64,000 bases of DNA, from contig SSNU01000010.1 in NCBI GenBank assembly GCA_012064415.1, forward strand, positions 8,431 to 72,430, given 5' to 3'. The position numbers and the translations under genes are program-made. This document shows positions 1-10,078 of this stretch, piece by piece (position 1 is the stretch's first letter; the number at the start of each line of letters is the position of its first letter). This DNA comes from Gyrodactylus bullatarudis (lineage: Eukaryota; Platyhelminthes; Monogenea; Gyrodactylidea; Gyrodactylidae). Below the pieces are notes generated by a model that saw only the letters and a program-made list of their open reading frames with translations, did not search any database and was not told the DNA's origin.

Positions 1-530
1 TTTTTAATAATTTGTTAAATTCAGAAAAACTCATAAAGGTATTATTATGATAATCAGAGCAAGAATCACAGTGGGTAAATGCTTGGGTGTTTATAGGAAA
101 AGAATTGTTGAAAGTTGACATGAATATGTTTTGTAAGGCTTCACATGTCAGTTTTGTTATTATTCTCCACATTTTTCTTATTTGAGAATTTAAAATATTT
201 ATTTAGATAGAAATACCCTTTTTTGGGTCTAGTCTTTATATGGTCTCTAAGTTTCTTTTCAATTCTATCATATTTAAGATTGTAGAGTTCCTTGATCTGA
301 TTGTGTGTATTCTCTATCATCTCAATAGATCGAGACATAGACAGGCATTTAATGTGCTTATTTTCAAGAGTGATTTGTTTCTTGTGAACTAAGTTAGCAA
401 GATTAACTCTTTCTTTTTTAATTGTAGACAACGAGTAAATTCTGGTATATTGTTCAAGAAAATTACTAGCATTTAGTAGGTTTTCATTAATATTCGAGGC
501 AGCTTTTATCATGTTAAAATCTGTAAACTC
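1..530 (-). pseudogene. LINE ORF2, region between endonuclease and RT (runs off the window)
   Basis: Minus-strand continuation of the endonuclease ORF just upstream. Reading from 530 downwards gives a lysine-rich, helical stretch (MIKAASNINENLL..., then KTRPKKGYFYLNKYF). This is the kind of linker found between the endonuclease and reverse transcriptase of CR1/L2-like LINEs. A frameshift near 143 is needed to continue into EALQNIFMSTFNNSF, which resembles the usual lead-in to the RT. The RT itself lies outside the window. At least two frameshifts make this a dead copy. Assignment rests on continuity with the endonuclease, not on a motif of its own. Confidence 0.6.
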
Positions 531-601
531 GAAGTATTTGTTGGTATCAGTTTTATGTTTAAAGATTTCGACATTAGAAAAGGTTAATTTGGCAAAAACT
601 C

Positions 602-1262
602 TTAAGTGATCTTTACTTGGGAAAATATTTTGAACATCAAATTCAAATAAGGTATTTTTTCAATTAGTATGCAATCAAGTATGTTTTTTTGTCTAGTAGG
701 GATATTGATTATTTGGTTTAATCCTAAATTAAATAAATATGATCCTAAATGAGTCTTGGGATGAATCCAGTCTTCATGTGGAAAATTGAGATCACCAAGT
801 ATGATGAGTTCAGTCTCCATATATCCATCAATTATATCATCAATATGACTCATTAGGATAGAGTCATCAGTGGTAGTGTTGTTAGGTCTTCTATAAACTA
901 GAACTATATTTATTGTTTTCGTGTCGGACAGTTTAATAACACAGTTTAAGAGCTCATTTTTGTTAAATGAAGAGGTATTAGATGATGTAAGGTTGAAAGT
1001 GTCTTTAAAAAATAATAAAACTCCACCATGTTTATCGCCAATTCTATCAGGTCTAATAAATTTATAGCCTTCTAAATGAAGACAATAGTCAGAATGAGAT
1101 GCATGTAGCCATGTCTCAGTGAAACAGTAAAGATCATATTGTGTATTAAGAATAAAACTTTTTAAGAGAAAAAATACAGAAAGTAGAGATCTTATATTTT
1201 GTAAAAAGAAAGTGATAGTAGTAGATTTAGATAAAAAGAAGGATTATTATTTATGGTACTAA
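602..1262 (-). pseudogene. LINE ORF2 endonuclease domain (APE-type)
   Basis: Minus-strand translation starting near 1262 shows the signature order of an apurinic-type LINE endonuclease. A QNIRSL start is followed by DLYCFTETWL (catalytic Glu in ETWL), then RPDRIGDKHGGVLLFF, VYRRPNN, and finally LIILGDLNFPHEDW (the GDLN motif). The enzyme nicks target DNA to prime reverse transcription. A one-base frameshift around 620-660 separates this from IPSKDHLRVFAKLTF, which contains the SDH-like catalytic histidine. The reading frame begins next to the end of the upstream ORF1-like frame, as in two-ORF LINEs. CR1/L2 group is my best guess for the clade. Confidence 0.75.
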
Positions 1263-1264
1263 TA

Positions 1265-2098
1265 CTAGTTGCGTGAACTCGCATTGATATTAGGCGGTGT
1301 GTTTAAAATGAGAGAGTTGACAGAATTAGTTGGTTGAGATAGAGAATTGTGATTATGATTAGTATTCATTAATCTAGACTCATTAGTATGAGGCTGATTT
1401 GTGTTGAAATCTTTATTTTGATTTAAACTATTTCTTTTGGCAATATATTCTGAGGTTGCAATTGTTTGCTGCAAGATGGTTTTGGCCCTAGATGTTCTTA
1501 TTCTAAGCTTATGAAAAGAGTTTTTGTTTTGAATAAAAAAATTTCTATGAATTTTGGTACTGGTCAGTATTTTAATCGGTCGTCATTTACCTGGAGTTTT
1601 TTTACCGGTTCGAGTAATTTTAATGATATTTTCAATTTTACTATCAAGTTTATCCAGGTAATCATGAACAGTAGGTATATCATTTTCTGATTCAGGCAGA
1701 TTGTAAATAATGATGTTTTTAGATTTTTCAGTGCGTTGATTAATTTCATTAACCATAGAGTTAATCTTTTGATCAACTATTTTAAGATCATTGAGAGAAT
1801 ATTTGGAGATCTCTTGCTTATTAGCGTATGGAAAACTATAAAATGACTCACAAATTTTCATTTGCTGCTTGAGTTGATCAATTTCATTTTTCATAGAGGT
1901 ATTTTCGTCCATGATGCGGGCATTAGTCTGTTTGAGAATGTTTACCTGGTAACTGAGTTCCTCTGTTAATTCTAGCAATCCTTCGACAGTAATATTTCTT
2001 GGATGAGAGTTGTCAGAAATAGATCCATCAGTGGAAAGACGATGTCTTTTTTCAGGCATAAAAGTTTTCATCTTATTCTTTTGAGACATGAGTTTCAA
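1265..2098 (-). pseudogene. LINE ORF1-like protein (coiled coil plus RRM-like segment), frameshifted
   Basis: The ATG at 2098 opens a 171-residue frame. It starts with a basic N-terminus, then a predicted coiled coil (ELTEELSYQVNILKQ... with leucines at heptad spacing), then KNIIIYNLPESENDIPTV, which resembles the RNA-binding segment of many CR1-type ORF1 proteins. The frame is lost at 1583, and a polar Asn/Ser/Thr-rich tail continues in another frame from 1474 to 1265, stopping immediately before the endonuclease frame. In the family, ORF1 proteins chaperone the RNA. The order ORF1-EN-RT on one strand supports a single LINE copy whose 5' end lies near 2120. Confidence 0.6.
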
Positions 2099-2122
2099 TG
2101 AAAATTTAAACTTAATCGAGAA

Positions 2123-2310
2123 TAGCTGTACATTATCACAACACCCTTTCCCTTATCAGGCTTAGTTAAAAGAGTGTTCTCATTAGATTTTAGTTCTTTA
2201 AGGACTGCAAAATGTTCTTTAGTAGGTAAACTAGATCTAAGAGGTTTACGATCAAAACTTTTGTGAATATACCTTTTCCTGTCTAAGTGATATAAATAAA
2301 CTCGTAACAA
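2123..2310 (-). pseudogene. Penelope-like element, N-terminal fragment
   Basis: Minus-strand reading gives FDRKPLRSSLPTKEHF and then TLLTKPDKGKGVVIM. The same stretch occurs in the larger PLE copy near 55430-55560 (FDRKPLRSSLLTKKHL, KPDKGKGIVLMY). This is the conserved region upstream of the PLE reverse transcriptase fingers. The homology stops near 2123, where the LINE 5' end begins, so the LINE appears to have inserted into or next to this PLE. Confidence 0.7.
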
Positions 2311-2595
2311 AGGAAGTAACCTATATATGATTTTTTTTGCTCCTTGGATAATACAATATTCGTTACCTTGATGAAAAAATTAGATTTTTATAAAAATCAT
2401 GAATTCCCATATTCATCAAGAATAGCTTTATAAGGAGGCGTATTATAAGGCAGAGTTAGATTTTTTTTCAAATGGAATTTTTAAATAAAGGACAAGATAA
2501 ATCTTCTTATTATAAGACAATGGAATCCATGAAACCTTCCAAGCAAAGAATAGCCAAGGTTGTGTTTGATAGAAATATTATTTCGGATAAAACTA

Positions 2596-4120
2596 TAGTG
2601 GTCGCAAAATTTAGGTTTTCAATTTAATTTTTCCTTTAACTTCCTTATTTTAGATCCAATTCTAATAAAACATATACAAATAGAATTGTTACAGCCCATA
2701 CAACATTTTGATAATGTCAATTTTACAAATTCATTCAACGGTATTTGAAAAATTCAAAAATACTATACTTCATTAAGATACAAAACGCAATATTTATGTT
2801 TTCACTTTTTCATAATTGATTCTATCGGTAAGTAAGCACCCCATTTTCTCAAGTATGATAAATTAATTTTCATGAAATTTTTCTAGCTCAACTACTGAAA
2901 AAAAAATTTCATGCCTAATCGAAATCGGCTATTCACGAAAGATCGTTTGAATGATCTTTTTGAGCTCAAGAACCGAAATTTAAGCAACCGAGCAATAGCC
3001 AAATTGCTTTGTTGTTCGTTTACAACCATCAAAAACCTTCTTAAAAGAAAGGTGTACAAGAAAAAATTATTTAAGCGAGGTCCTAAGCCTAAAATTACTA
3101 ATTTGATGTTGGGAAAGATCAAAAGGATGATTGAAAAATATGGGAAGAATTGTTCCCAGATAAGAAATGAACTGAATCTCAACATTAGTTTACGAACACT
3201 CAAAAATACTGTCAAGAAAAACCTTGAATGTCGTTGGAGGAAGGCAAAACGAGTTTGTTTCTTATCTGAAATTGATAAATTGAGACGCCTAGACTGGGTC
3301 AAAGGAAAAATAAGAGAGAACTTTGATTGGAAAAGAGCCATATTTTCAGATGAGAAGAAATTCAATTTAGATGGCCCTGATGGCCTTAGTTATTGTTTGC
3401 AACCAAAATATCGTTCAAAATCGCAAACAGTCAAAAGAAATTTTGGTGTTGGCTCAGTAATGGTTTGGGGAGGCATCAGTTATGGAGGGACTCTGAGGCT
3501 AGAATTCATAAGCTCCAAGATGAATTGAGAAACCTATCAAAAAGTTCTTGAAAACTCCCTGACACCATTTAAAGAAGAGATATTAGAAAATGGATTGATT
3601 TTTCAGCATGATAACGCCCCTTGTCATCGATCTAAATCTACTAAAGTGTTCTTAGACCAAGTTGGTATAAATATCATGGACTGGCCACCTAGAAGTCCTG
3701 ATCTCAATCCAATTGAGAACATATGGGGAACTCTATCTCAGAAAGTTTACAAAAATGGGAAGCAATACAGAAATATACAAGAACTGAAAGATGCCATCAC
3801 TAAAGAGTGGGATTCTTTTAGAAAAGATGATCTTGATCCCTATCTTATGTCTGTGTATCAAAGATGTATTGATGTCATTGAAAATAAAGGGGATTTCTTG
3901 AAATAAAAAAGTGAAAACATAAATATTGCGTTTTGTATCTTAATGAAGTATAGTATTTTTGAATTTTTCAAATACCGTTGAATGAATTTGTAAAAATGAC
4001 ATTATCAAAATGTTGTATAGGCTGTAACAATTCTATTTGTATATGTTTTATTAAAATTGGATCTAAAATAAGGGAGTTAAAGGAAAAATTAAATTAAAAA
4101 CCTAAATTTTGCGACCACTA
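2596..4120 (+). mobile_element. Tc1-like DNA transposon, 1,525 bp, complete ends
   Basis: The two ends are inverted repeats of about 214 bp (2596-2809 and 3907-4120), both starting TAGTGGTCGCAAAATTTAGG and nearly identical throughout. They are flanked by TA (2594-2595 and 4121-4122), the Tc1/mariner target duplication. Because the boundary reads TATA, the exact base is ambiguous by two. A single transposase frame fills the interior. The long, well-matched inverted repeats and the nearly open frame suggest a fairly recent insertion. Confidence 0.92.
2911..3906 (+). pseudogene. Tc1-like transposase, DD34E, one in-frame stop
   Basis: Cut-and-paste transposase of about 331 codons, close to the usual 340. 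An N-terminal HTH (TKDRLNDLFELKNRN, NRAIAKLLCCSFTTIKNLL) is followed by a basic linker with KRGPKPK, a second HTH, and the catalytic domain. The first Asp is in IFSDEKKFNLDGPDG, the second in QHDNAPCHRS, and the Glu in PDLNPIENIWG, with exactly 34 residues between the last two. The frame is interrupted only by a TGA at 3526-3528, where a TCA serine would fit (MN-stop-ETYQ), so a single substitution killed it. The start at 2911 follows the end of the left TIR by about 100 bp. No intron is seen. Confidence 0.92.
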
Positions 4121-4165
4121 TAGTAGCTTTATAGCTAAGAAACATACTAGAATTTCTAGATTATA

Positions 4166-4980
4166 AAGCTGTTCTGGAAATAGTCTTCGCATATGCCGAA
4201 ACCAAGAAACTATTCATTTTTCAACTAAATTGAAGGCAAAAACATAAAAATAAGGAATTAAATTAAAGATTAAGAAATTTTAAGATCTGAAGATCCATTA
4301 TTAAAAATTTTAGAGACCCTCAAAATTGTGAGAAATATTGATCTGGGGACAAGGACAATAACAAAAGAATGTTTTTAGAGAAATCAAAATACCATCAGAA
4401 GTTGTGTTAATAAATTAAAAAAAAATTCTTCAAAAAGATTTTCTCATTAAAGTTTTAGCGCAAATTTTTAGAAGCACTAATTTCATTCAAGTTCATAAAA
4501 TTAAAATTTATTATTTTGAAACAAAAGTTGTCTTTCTTACTTTATGTTTAAATTTTAATTTTCAACACTTATAAAATATAACTGGATAAACGTTTGTAAT
4601 CAGCATTTTTTGATTAATTTTAACTCGGCTTGAAAATATCAAGAATCTTCACAATATGAGAGATTAAGAAATTAATAATTGCTGAAAGCTTCAATAGATG
4701 CCAGTAGACATCGAAATTTCCTTAGAGAAGAAATAAAAACAGGCTTCGAATTATTTGGCTGTGAACTTATCTTCGTCTTCAGTTGCTATAATTTTTTCTT
4801 TTATCTCTTCAGACTGTAAGCTTGTTTAGAAAAAGCAGGCTCACAACTCATAAAAGCTTTCAAGCTAAAACCCTGATCTAATCACTATTGAAAACTTAAT
4901 TCACTTATTGGATAAATTTTTACGAGCTAAATATTCACGTAAATTCTCATAAACGTCCATGAATCCTCTTAACTTGATAA
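4166..4980. other. No gene recognised; AT-rich spacer
   Basis: No coding pattern longer than noise. 4150-4195 contains, in inverted orientation, the same words as the PLE segment at 6500-6520 (GAAGACTATTTCCAGAACA), so at least its left edge is rearranged PLE DNA. Confidence 0.5.
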
Positions 4981-4981
4981 T

Positions 4982-5230
4982 TCAAAAGTTGGAAGAGAAT
5001 ATATTAAATCACTAAATGTACATTTCTTAAAGGATTATTAGTAGTGTCACTTTAAAAATGATAGAATTTTTAAAAAGTCAATGAATATAATAATTTAAAA
5101 ATTCTCAAAGATATAATAAAAGATTAAGATACAGAATAAAATTTGAGCTACATCTATGCTATCATCACTAGGATTTTTGTAAAGAATAAAAAAAATCGAA
5201 GTTGAGGCAGTATGATTTTCTTGTTTAAGA
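4982..5230 (-). repeat. Inverted PLE 3' arm (pairs with 5420-5825)
   Basis: Reads, on the minus strand, like the 3' end of the plus-strand PLE at 5235-5825, including AATGTACATTTCTTAAAGG and the following AT-rich tail. It carries an internal deletion joined near 5147. This makes a head-to-head foldback. Confidence 0.7.
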
Positions 5231-5234
5231 TGTC

Positions 5235-5825
5235 TTGTAACAATAATATACAATTTAAAATTGTATTTAAAACACAAAGATTTGATCCATAAGAATTTAC
5301 GTAAACCCGAAGAAAAAAACTATTGATTTACAAATTTCAATGCACTTATATATAGGACGGACTATAAGGTCTACTCCAAGATCCAGTGATCATTTGAAGA
5401 AAGACACAGCGGTTACAAGCTATCTTAAACAAGAAAATCATACTGCCTCAACTTCGAATTTTTCTATTCTTTACGAAAATCCTGGTGATGATAGCATAGA
5501 TATATGGATGAAAGAGAAATTTTTATTAATCTATACAAACCAAATCTATGCTTTCAGAAAAATTATTCCTACAATCTTCAACTACCCTGGCCGATGTGAG
5601 CTTTTTCACTTTTCTCTCCATTTCTGCTATTTATTGGACAGTTTTGGTGTTTTTTTAACTCAAAATTTATTCTTTATCTTAATCTTTTCCTATTTCTTTG
5701 AGAATTTGTAAATTATTATATTCATTGACCTTTTTAAATTATATCATTTTAAAAGAGACACTACTGATGATCCTTTAAGAAATGTACATTTATTGATTTA
5801 ATATATTCTCTTCCAACTTTTGGAT
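5235..5825 (+). pseudogene. PLE C-terminus with GIY-YIG endonuclease and 3' terminal repeat
   Basis: The plus strand encodes a degenerate NIQFKIVFKTQRF... and then the GIY-YIG core LIYKFQCTYIGRTIRSTP, followed by LKKDTAVTSYLKQENHTAS and the family tail DDSIDIWMKEKFLL. GIY-YIG nucleases nick target DNA for PLE insertion. Several stops before 5340 make it non-functional. The tail runs into a noncoding 3' segment with a CUGAUGA...GAAA motif at 5764-5781, in the same place relative to the ORF as in the other copies. Confidence 0.75.
5756..5800 (+). ncRNA. Hammerhead-like motif (putative, weak)
   Basis: CTGATGA at 5764-5770, an 8-nt spacer, then GAAATGTACATT with the palindrome ATGTACAT as a candidate short stem III. 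The 8-nt stem II position has only a U-A pair, and stem I complementarity is poor, so this copy is probably decayed. Confidence 0.35.
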
Positions 5826-5830
5826 AAATT

Positions 5831-6470
5831 TTTTTGAAACCCTCTTTTGAAAATTTACATAAAAAAACTGGGAATCAAACAGCCTCATGTTAAATTTACA
5901 TCAATTTAAATTAAAAAACGCAATTTATCATGGGTTTCGAAGTGATCTATACTATAACTCTATAGATAGAAATGAATTCTTATTTTTGATTAAAAATCAA
6001 TTTTCATTTGTATATTTATTCACAAGTATCACTTTCATTATTTACTTTTTAAAGGACAAAAATACCATTGAAATTCAATTTTTGAAAGGAATTTTTGGAA
6101 TGAAACGAAAATGAAAACTAATGAAAAGAAAAATTTTTTATTTTAAATAAAATACTTGAAAGTAAACCTGATTTAAGAAAAAAAATTCACTTTACTGGTT
6201 TTTTCGAGAGCAGAATCCAGAATGATTTTCGATCATCAAGTCAGGGTTGAAAAATTTTTTTTTCTTCTTGATCCGATCAGATTATCTGGGTCGATCACAC
6301 AAGTAAGGGTCAAATTTCCTCAAAAATTCTGATTTTTTCTTAGAAATCTCTAACTTTTCAAATAAACTGTGATAAATTTATTTAAAAATGTTTTTCAACC
6401 CTGTTCTTGATCCAGGATCTCAGATCTGATCTTGATCGGAAAAAATTATTTTTTCCTCCCAAAAAAATCA
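5831..6470. other. No gene recognised; short inverted repeat
   Basis: No supported ORF. AGGGTTGAAAAATTT (about 6234) and its inverted counterpart TTTTTCAACCCT (about 6391), together with GATCCGATCAGAT-like words on both sides, suggest a small foldback element about 200 bp long, boundaries not resolved. Confidence 0.35.
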
Positions 6471-6489
6471 TATTTTTAAAGGCAGCATC

Positions 6490-6688
6490 AAATCTAAGGC
6501 GAAGACTATTTCCAGAACAACTTTATTTACATCCTAAGACACATAAAATAATAGATAATGTAGCACCTGAGGTTTTTCCGATTTGGCTGATCTTGGACAT
6601 GTCGTCATGTCCACAACATAATTTAGCTAAATGCTTAATTGATATCTTGAAACATATTCATGCTTATAATACTAAATATGTTGTTTGA
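6490..6688 (+). pseudogene. PLE reverse transcriptase N-terminal fragment
   Basis: Encodes LYLHPKTHKIIDNVAPEVFP, then DMSSCPQHNLAKCLIDILK and HIHAYNTKYVV. This is the conserved region just before RT motif A in this PLE family (compare LHPKTHKIIDDIVPEVFPV at 55780). It breaks off into noncoding DNA with a degenerate hammerhead-like motif near 6730. Fragment only, about 66 codons. Confidence 0.8.
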
Positions 6689-6868
6689 TGAGTTTTTGAA
6701 TTTTTTAGATTTGTATCGTTTTTTAAGAGACATTGTTGATGATTCTTTATTAAATGTGCTTTCAGTGAATCAAATTATTTTCTTCAAACTGCAAATTAAG
6801 TCATGTTTTATTCTGAATTCATAGTACCCTCCGGTGAGCATACTTTTTATGGTTTAATTAATAATAAC

Positions 6869-7435
6869 TAGGGCCTCAAAAAGTTATATTTTAGTCTGTG
6901 AATTTATAGGTTCTAAAATCGTCAATACGATTGTACACCAGGTTTTTTTATCAATCATGATTCATTTAAGACCGCTTGTTACAAACAAAGGAATTTTATT
7001 TTCTTGGTTGTTGTTTCTTGTTGTTTTCTGATTGGTTGTTGGCTTCACAATATTCACGTTCTCCTCACACATAGCAATACATAATACTTACTAAGATATT
7101 CTTTTCGACCAATCAGATTTAAGTACGAAATATTAAAGGACTCTCATGCGTGACATTCTCAAATTCAACGAAAATGGTCAATCCTGATTCAAAGAAAGTT
7201 AAAAATATTAGAAAAAGAGTTTTCTGATGAATTTATTGATACTAATGATGAAAAATAGACGTGAATTGTGTAAAAATTTTAGTATACTACTTTGAAGTTA
7301 AAGATTATAAAGGCTCAAATAATGACTTAAATTCTATAAATGGTTAGAATATGTCCTAAAACATCAAAAAGGAATATTTTAAATTTTCTATGGCGCTAAA
7401 GAATCCATTTATTAGGTCATACTTTTGAGGCCCTA
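6869..7435. mobile_element. hAT-type MITE, 567 bp, with 8-bp target duplication
   Basis: Terminal inverted repeats TAGGGCCTCAAAA (left, 6869) and TTTTGAGGCCCTA (right, ending 7435). Both ends are flanked by the identical octamer ATAATAAC (6861-6868 and 7436-7443). An 8-bp duplication and short TIRs are hallmarks of the hAT superfamily. The interior has no transposase, so the element is non-autonomous. Confidence 0.88.
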
Positions 7436-7744
7436 ATAATAACTATTGTTAAGAAAATGATATTGTAATTATTATTGATCCTATAGAAATGGTCAAAATT
7501 AATATTATCAACTAATTAAACAAAAATGCCATGTTTTATAATGAGATTTATTAAAACTTAGCCATAGTCATCGAAACGTTTCGACGGTAATTGTCTTCAC
7601 ACGTCTTCTTCAGTGGTACGACAAGTTTGTCAAAAACAAAATACTATTTTTTTCCTGCTTGAGATTCCTGATTTCCGCAAATATATTATCATTTTGCTGA
7701 CTTGCATTTTGTAGGTAAGAAACGAAAATAGATTCTGGGTGAAT

Positions 7745-7790
7745 ATGAGCTCTTTATTTTCCTCGGTTTCATCAGACCCTACACCGACAT
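7745..7790 (-). ncRNA. Hammerhead-like motif (putative)
   Basis: Minus strand: CTGATGA at 7775-7769, then AACCGAG and GAAAATAAAGAGCTC with a GAGCTC palindrome. It is the mirror copy of the motif at 7894. TCGGT upstream can pair with ACCGA, which may compete with the hammerhead fold. Confidence 0.35.
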
Positions 7791-7884
7791 GTATATTTAT
7801 ACAGAATATTATTCAATGATAAGTGTAAAGTTCTTTTGGGCCAATCAGAGCATTTATTTGTAACCGGATGGAGGGTGGAGGGGC

Positions 7885-7930
7885 TAGTTGGGTCTGATGA
7901 AACCGAGGAAAATAAAGAGCTCATATTCAG
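7885..7930 (+). ncRNA. Hammerhead-like motif (putative)
   Basis: CTGATGA at 7894-7900 followed by GAAAATAAAGAGCTCAT. Same sequence as the minus-strand motif at 7745-7790, in the other arm of the foldback. Confidence 0.35.
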
Positions 7931-8148
7931 AATCTATTTTCGTTTTGTACCTACAAAATGCAAGACATTAGTCAGCAAAATGATAAAATACTATTTATAT
8001 ACCTTCATGATCTCATACCTATCAGTTTTGTCCAATCAGTTTAGAAAATAGAATAATACGAGAGGCTGACCTATGATAATAAAGTATTGATAATCAGAAA
8101 AGATGAGGCGATATAATTTTTCATCAGATTTATTTTAACTTTCTTCTT

Positions 8149-8385
8149 TTGGTACAGGTAGACAAGTCAGCACTAGCTAAACACTGGGCTGATAATCCAG
8201 ATTATATTATAGATTTTAAAAACGTAAACAGTCTAGGAAAAATGAAGAATAAGTATAAAAATATGATTTTGGAGTCTATAGAGATTAAACTAAACGAGGT
8301 AGTTAATAAGACGGATATAAATATTGGAAATTGTTGGTTAGAAGCGAACAACGTTATAGTTAATCTATGCCGAACAGCTCCCTGA
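8149..8385 (+). pseudogene. PLE GIY-YIG C-terminal segment
   Basis: Encodes VDKSALAKHWADNPDYIIDF, then KNVNSLGKMKNKYKNMILES and IEIKLNEVVNKTD. This is the region after the GIY-YIG core in many PLEs (the pattern SALAxH...IDF...ILESIEI). The same peptide is found on the minus strand at 32330-32510 in a second copy. The GIY-YIG core itself is missing here, and no start codon belongs to it. Confidence 0.7.
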
Positions 8386-8549
8386 AGAACTAATTGGTTC
8401 AAAATTATTAGAAATCAGTATTTATTATCACCGTTTTCGTTGAAATCTTTTACGAAAATTAAATAGAGTAATTATGTGACCAATCCTTATTGATTTCAAT
8501 TCCTCCTGTGATACGTTAGAACTAATAGGTGAGCCTAGACTTGAGATTT

Positions 8550-9560
8550 TATTTATAAATGTACCACTAGATGAAATTATCAAATTCATTTACGATTATT
8601 TAAAGGCGAGCAAAGAAAAGTTTCCTATCTCATTTTACTGGGTTCTTTACCGGGAGCTTTTAGAATTAAGTTGTAAAAACTATAGCACTATCTTTCAATA
8701 ACTAAATCTATATTCAAAAAGATGGAGATGGGATCACCCCTGGGACCATTACTAGCGGATCTATTGAAAAAATGTGACAGCTATTGGAGATTTGTAGATG
8801 ACACCTTATTATTAATCAAGAAGGATGTAGATGAAAATATTTTTCTGTCCCAATTCAATTCTGCCCACCGAAATATATGTTTCACTATGGAAAAGGAAGA
8901 AGAAGATGGTTTGCCCTTTCTAGAGATCTACGTGAAAAGAATGAAAGATGGTATAATCAGAAAGTCGATCCACTCAAAGAAGACTTTTACAAGAAAACTG
9001 ATGAACTCATTTGCTAACTACAAAAGAGGTTTGGTGAAATTCTTATTTTATAGAACTAAAACCTTGTTTCTGATCAGAATTGGGAACAGGAAAAAGAGAA
9101 ACTCAGGTATTTATAAGCAACAATTATCTAAGAGAATTCATTCTTAATAATATGGATTCTAACGATGAGGACAAAAGAGAAGAGGAAAAGAACCAACCCA
9201 TTTATCTAAGAGTGCCTTTTATGGGGGACAACCACGGCAAACAGAAGATATTTCAAACATCATTTCCTGATAAGAAATTCAGATAAATTTTCAAGACAAA
9301 TAAAATGTTTACAAATGAATCTAAAGACTTGGATTATAGTAAATCGTAATTTGTAGTTTATAAGTTTAAATTTCCTTGCATGTATATTGGACATACAACG
9401 GGAAGACAAGAAGATAGAGTTGAGGAGCATCTATACTGGTAACACAGCTATAAGAAATCATGTTAAAGTATGTGACAAAAAAGCTTCCCCATCGAACTTT
9501 TATATCCTCTATAGACAAAATGGGAAGACTGTCAATACTTTGAGCCGAAGTCTTCTTCAT
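8550..9560 (+). pseudogene. PLE reverse transcriptase and GIY-YIG fragment
   Basis: 8550-8640 encodes LFINVPLDEIIKFIYDYLKA, the region following RT motif A. 8722-9147 continues with MEMGSPLGPLLADL (motif B), YWRFVDDTLLLIK (motif C, catalytic DD present) and LPFLEIYVKRMKDG. After several frame changes the GIY-YIG core appears at 9367-9450 (KFKFPCMYIGHTTGRQ, EDRVEEHL), then AIRNHVKVCDKKASPSNFYI. Multiple stops make it inactive. It differs clearly from the 55285 copy, so at least two PLE lineages are present. Confidence 0.8.
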
Positions 9561-9599
9561 TAAGAAAGAAAACCCTAGCCCCTCTAGTCCTGATCCTTA

Positions 9600-10078
9600 A
9601 GAGAGCCAATCAGATCTATTTATATTTATCTCTGTTTTTTACTATATATTTAGCATGTAAGAGGCTGAAGACTATGCGCTTATTCCTCACAATTTTCTCG
9701 GCATACTTTCTTATTTATTTAATTATCAAAATTATCATAATAGCCTCTAATTTTTTTCCGTACATATCATGTACATGTGAATTCAGGATTAATAAACGCA
9801 TTTCCTGTTCTTATTCATTAATACTTTCATTTCATATTTTTCTTATAAAAATATCGATTTCCATATTGCTGAGCACCTCATTGTGAATCCAAAATAACTT
9901 CAATACAACCATTTATGTCTCCGTGATGAATTTTTTACCCTTTTGTTTTTAAAAGTTCGGACTACCCAGAAACTTTTGATAAAAATTCAAAAAAATGAAT
10001 TCAAAAACTTTATTTCAGAAATTTGAAGTAGTTGTAAGAATAAGATTAATCTCAACATGATGTAAGAAATTAAACTTA
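9600..10078. other. No gene recognised
   Basis: AT-rich sequence between two PLE fragments. No repeat or coding pattern that I can support. Confidence 0.5.

Larger units (their letters stand above)
2455..4165 (+). pseudogene. PLE coding fragment split by a Tc1 insertion
   Basis: 2461-2595 encodes EFLNKGQDKSSYYKTMES... up to NIISDKTI on the plus strand. After the Tc1 element the same PLE reading resumes at 4121-4165 as SFIAKKHTRISRL. The uninterrupted equivalent is in the copy at about 55595-55770 (KGQDRSSYYKVIESM..., IISDQT, ISKKHTRMSRLYL). The Tc1 element therefore jumped into an existing PLE and duplicated a TA. Confidence 0.8.
7560..8148 (-). repeat. PLE terminal-repeat DNA with a large foldback
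   Basis: 7560-7650 and 7985-8140 are the inverted counterpart of 28000-28250, a segment that follows a PLE coding tail there. In the middle, about 7682-7777 and 7890-7990 form an inverted repeat of roughly 95 bp (AATATGAGCTCTTTATTTTC and its complement) around a 110-bp loop. Each arm contains one CTGATGA motif. The arrangement resembles two PLE terminal repeats joined head to head. Confidence 0.65.

Noticed and set aside
2892..3365. 157-codon open frame on the minus strand across the Tc1 transposase
   Set aside because: It is the antisense shadow of a clear transposase. It has no motif and depends on the AT bias.
3526..3528. TGA as a reassigned sense codon
   Set aside because: The position wants Ser (TCA to TGA is one change). 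Other genes here use TGA as a natural stop, for example 43609-43611, and TAA/TAG also break relics, so no code change is implied.
5887..6114. 75-codon plus-strand frame
   Set aside because: Phe/Ile/Lys-rich composition expected by chance in AT-rich DNA, no motif, no repeat relation.
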